From an uncultured Phycisphaerales bacterium (GTDB lineage: Bacteria; Planctomycetota; Phycisphaerae; Sedimentisphaerales; Anaerobacaceae), in contig CALMMH010000886.1 in the NCBI GenBank assembly GCA_937868145.1, forward strand, positions 1 through 5,299: a DNA stretch of 5,299 bases, in the 5' to 3' direction. A model generated the notes under the pieces. That model was not told the origin of the DNA. It saw only the letters and a list, made by a program, of their open reading frames with translations, and ran no database searches. Positions 4,969 through 5,299 of this stretch are shown in pieces. A program made the translations under genes and the position numbers. The number at the start of each line of letters is the position of its first letter. Position 1 is the stretch's first letter.

Positions 4969-5299
4969 ATGCACGCCGCCGAACTCACTCACGCCGTACA
5001 ACGTCTTAGACACGCGCCATGGTCCTCCCCCGTCACGGATGAAGCCCTCACGTGGCTTGCCGAATCGCCGTCCAAGGCCGGCCTGCTCCAAGCCCTGACC
5101 TGTTCCCAGTCCGCCCCTATGGCCCTGGAGATCTGTTGTGCGGCGGAAATCGAGTGTGAGCAGGTGTTCGAAGCGGTTCGCCAGACCGTCGAGCACAACG
5201 CGGCCCTCTGTTGGGCCCTCGTCGAAAGCCTCAATCGCCTCCCGTGGTATGGAGGAATCCGCGCCTTTTTGAGTCTCGAAGAGCCGCCCGAATCGTCCC
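4969..5299 (+). CDS. Unrecognised helix-rich, Cys-containing protein (C-terminus cut by window edge)
   Basis: The frame is open for 110 complete codons to the window edge with strongly G/C-biased third positions, as in the other genes. I do not recognise the family. The visible part looks all-helical and soluble, with Ala, Leu and Glu abundant and no signal peptide or membrane segment. It has five Cys: C45, the C56-C57 pair, C63 and C81. Trp occurs at 18, 29, 82 and 93. A turn LPWYGGIRAF (91-100) precedes a Pro/Glu-rich segment. ATG 4969 is favoured because AAGGAG ends 6 nt upstream. The adjacent ATG at 4966 has only 3 nt spacing. The frame stays open back to 4882, so a GTG start at 4915 (17 more residues) is possible but has no SD. 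It is divergent from the HTH gene and shares its regulatory region, so regulation by that protein is possible. Confidence 0.75.
   Translation, partial: MHAAELTHAVQRLRHAPWSSPVTDEALTWLAESPSKAGLLQALTCSQSAPMALEICCAAEIECEQVFEAVRQTVEHNAALCWALVESLNRLPWYGGIRAFLSLEEPPESS

Noticed and set aside
4878..5009. Short plus-strand frame starting at ATG 4878 with GGAG 8 nt upstream, a possible leader peptide
   Set aside because: It is Arg-rich and low in order, and it overlaps the better-supported start at 4969.
4825..5196. Minus-strand 123-codon frame opposite the right-hand gene
   Set aside because: The plus frame has a strong SD, the expected codon bias and a protein-like composition. This one looks like its shadow.

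Overview
The window is GC-rich bacterial chromosomal DNA with strongly G/C-biased third codon positions. A planctomycete-like source, perhaps Phycisphaerae, is suggested by two proteins: an excisionase-type helix-turn-helix fused to a receiver-like domain, and a CBM9-like protein. This is inference from protein style, because no rRNA or marker gene is present.

Left part (1-2671), minus strand: three genes read leftwards. The first is a DegT/DnrJ/EryC1/StrS-type sugar aminotransferase (2671-1550). The second is a 90-residue single-pass membrane protein (1383-1111) with its own promoter-like sequence. The third is a CBM9-like carbohydrate-binding protein (720-1) that runs off the left edge. The gaps between them (166 and 390 bp) and the promoter-like sequences suggest separate transcripts, not one operon. 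The 390-bp gap has no convincing gene but is crowded with inverted repeats.

Middle (2672-3516): a 266-bp divergent intergenic region carries an inverted repeat with perfect 8-bp arms. Reading rightwards from it is a 192-residue protein with an excisionase-type DNA-binding domain and a receiver-like domain. That receiver has lost the phospho-accepting Asp, the Thr/Ser and the Lys, so it should not work as an ordinary phosphorylated switch.

Right part (3526-5299): a 367-residue minus-strand protein has a Cro/C1-like helix-turn-helix and a large C-terminal region I cannot assign. It converges on the receiver gene with a 9-bp gap. Across a 339-bp divergent region holding a 15-bp operator-like palindrome, a promoter-like sequence and a hairpin next to a strong Shine-Dalgarno, an unrecognised Cys-containing, helix-rich protein begins at 4969 and runs off the right edge.

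No tRNA, rRNA, CRISPR, transposase or canonical hairpin-plus-T-run terminator was seen. The most interesting material is the phosphorylation-dead receiver regulator, the HTH protein with an unassigned C-terminal domain beside a divergent unknown gene, and the stem-rich gene-free DNA.
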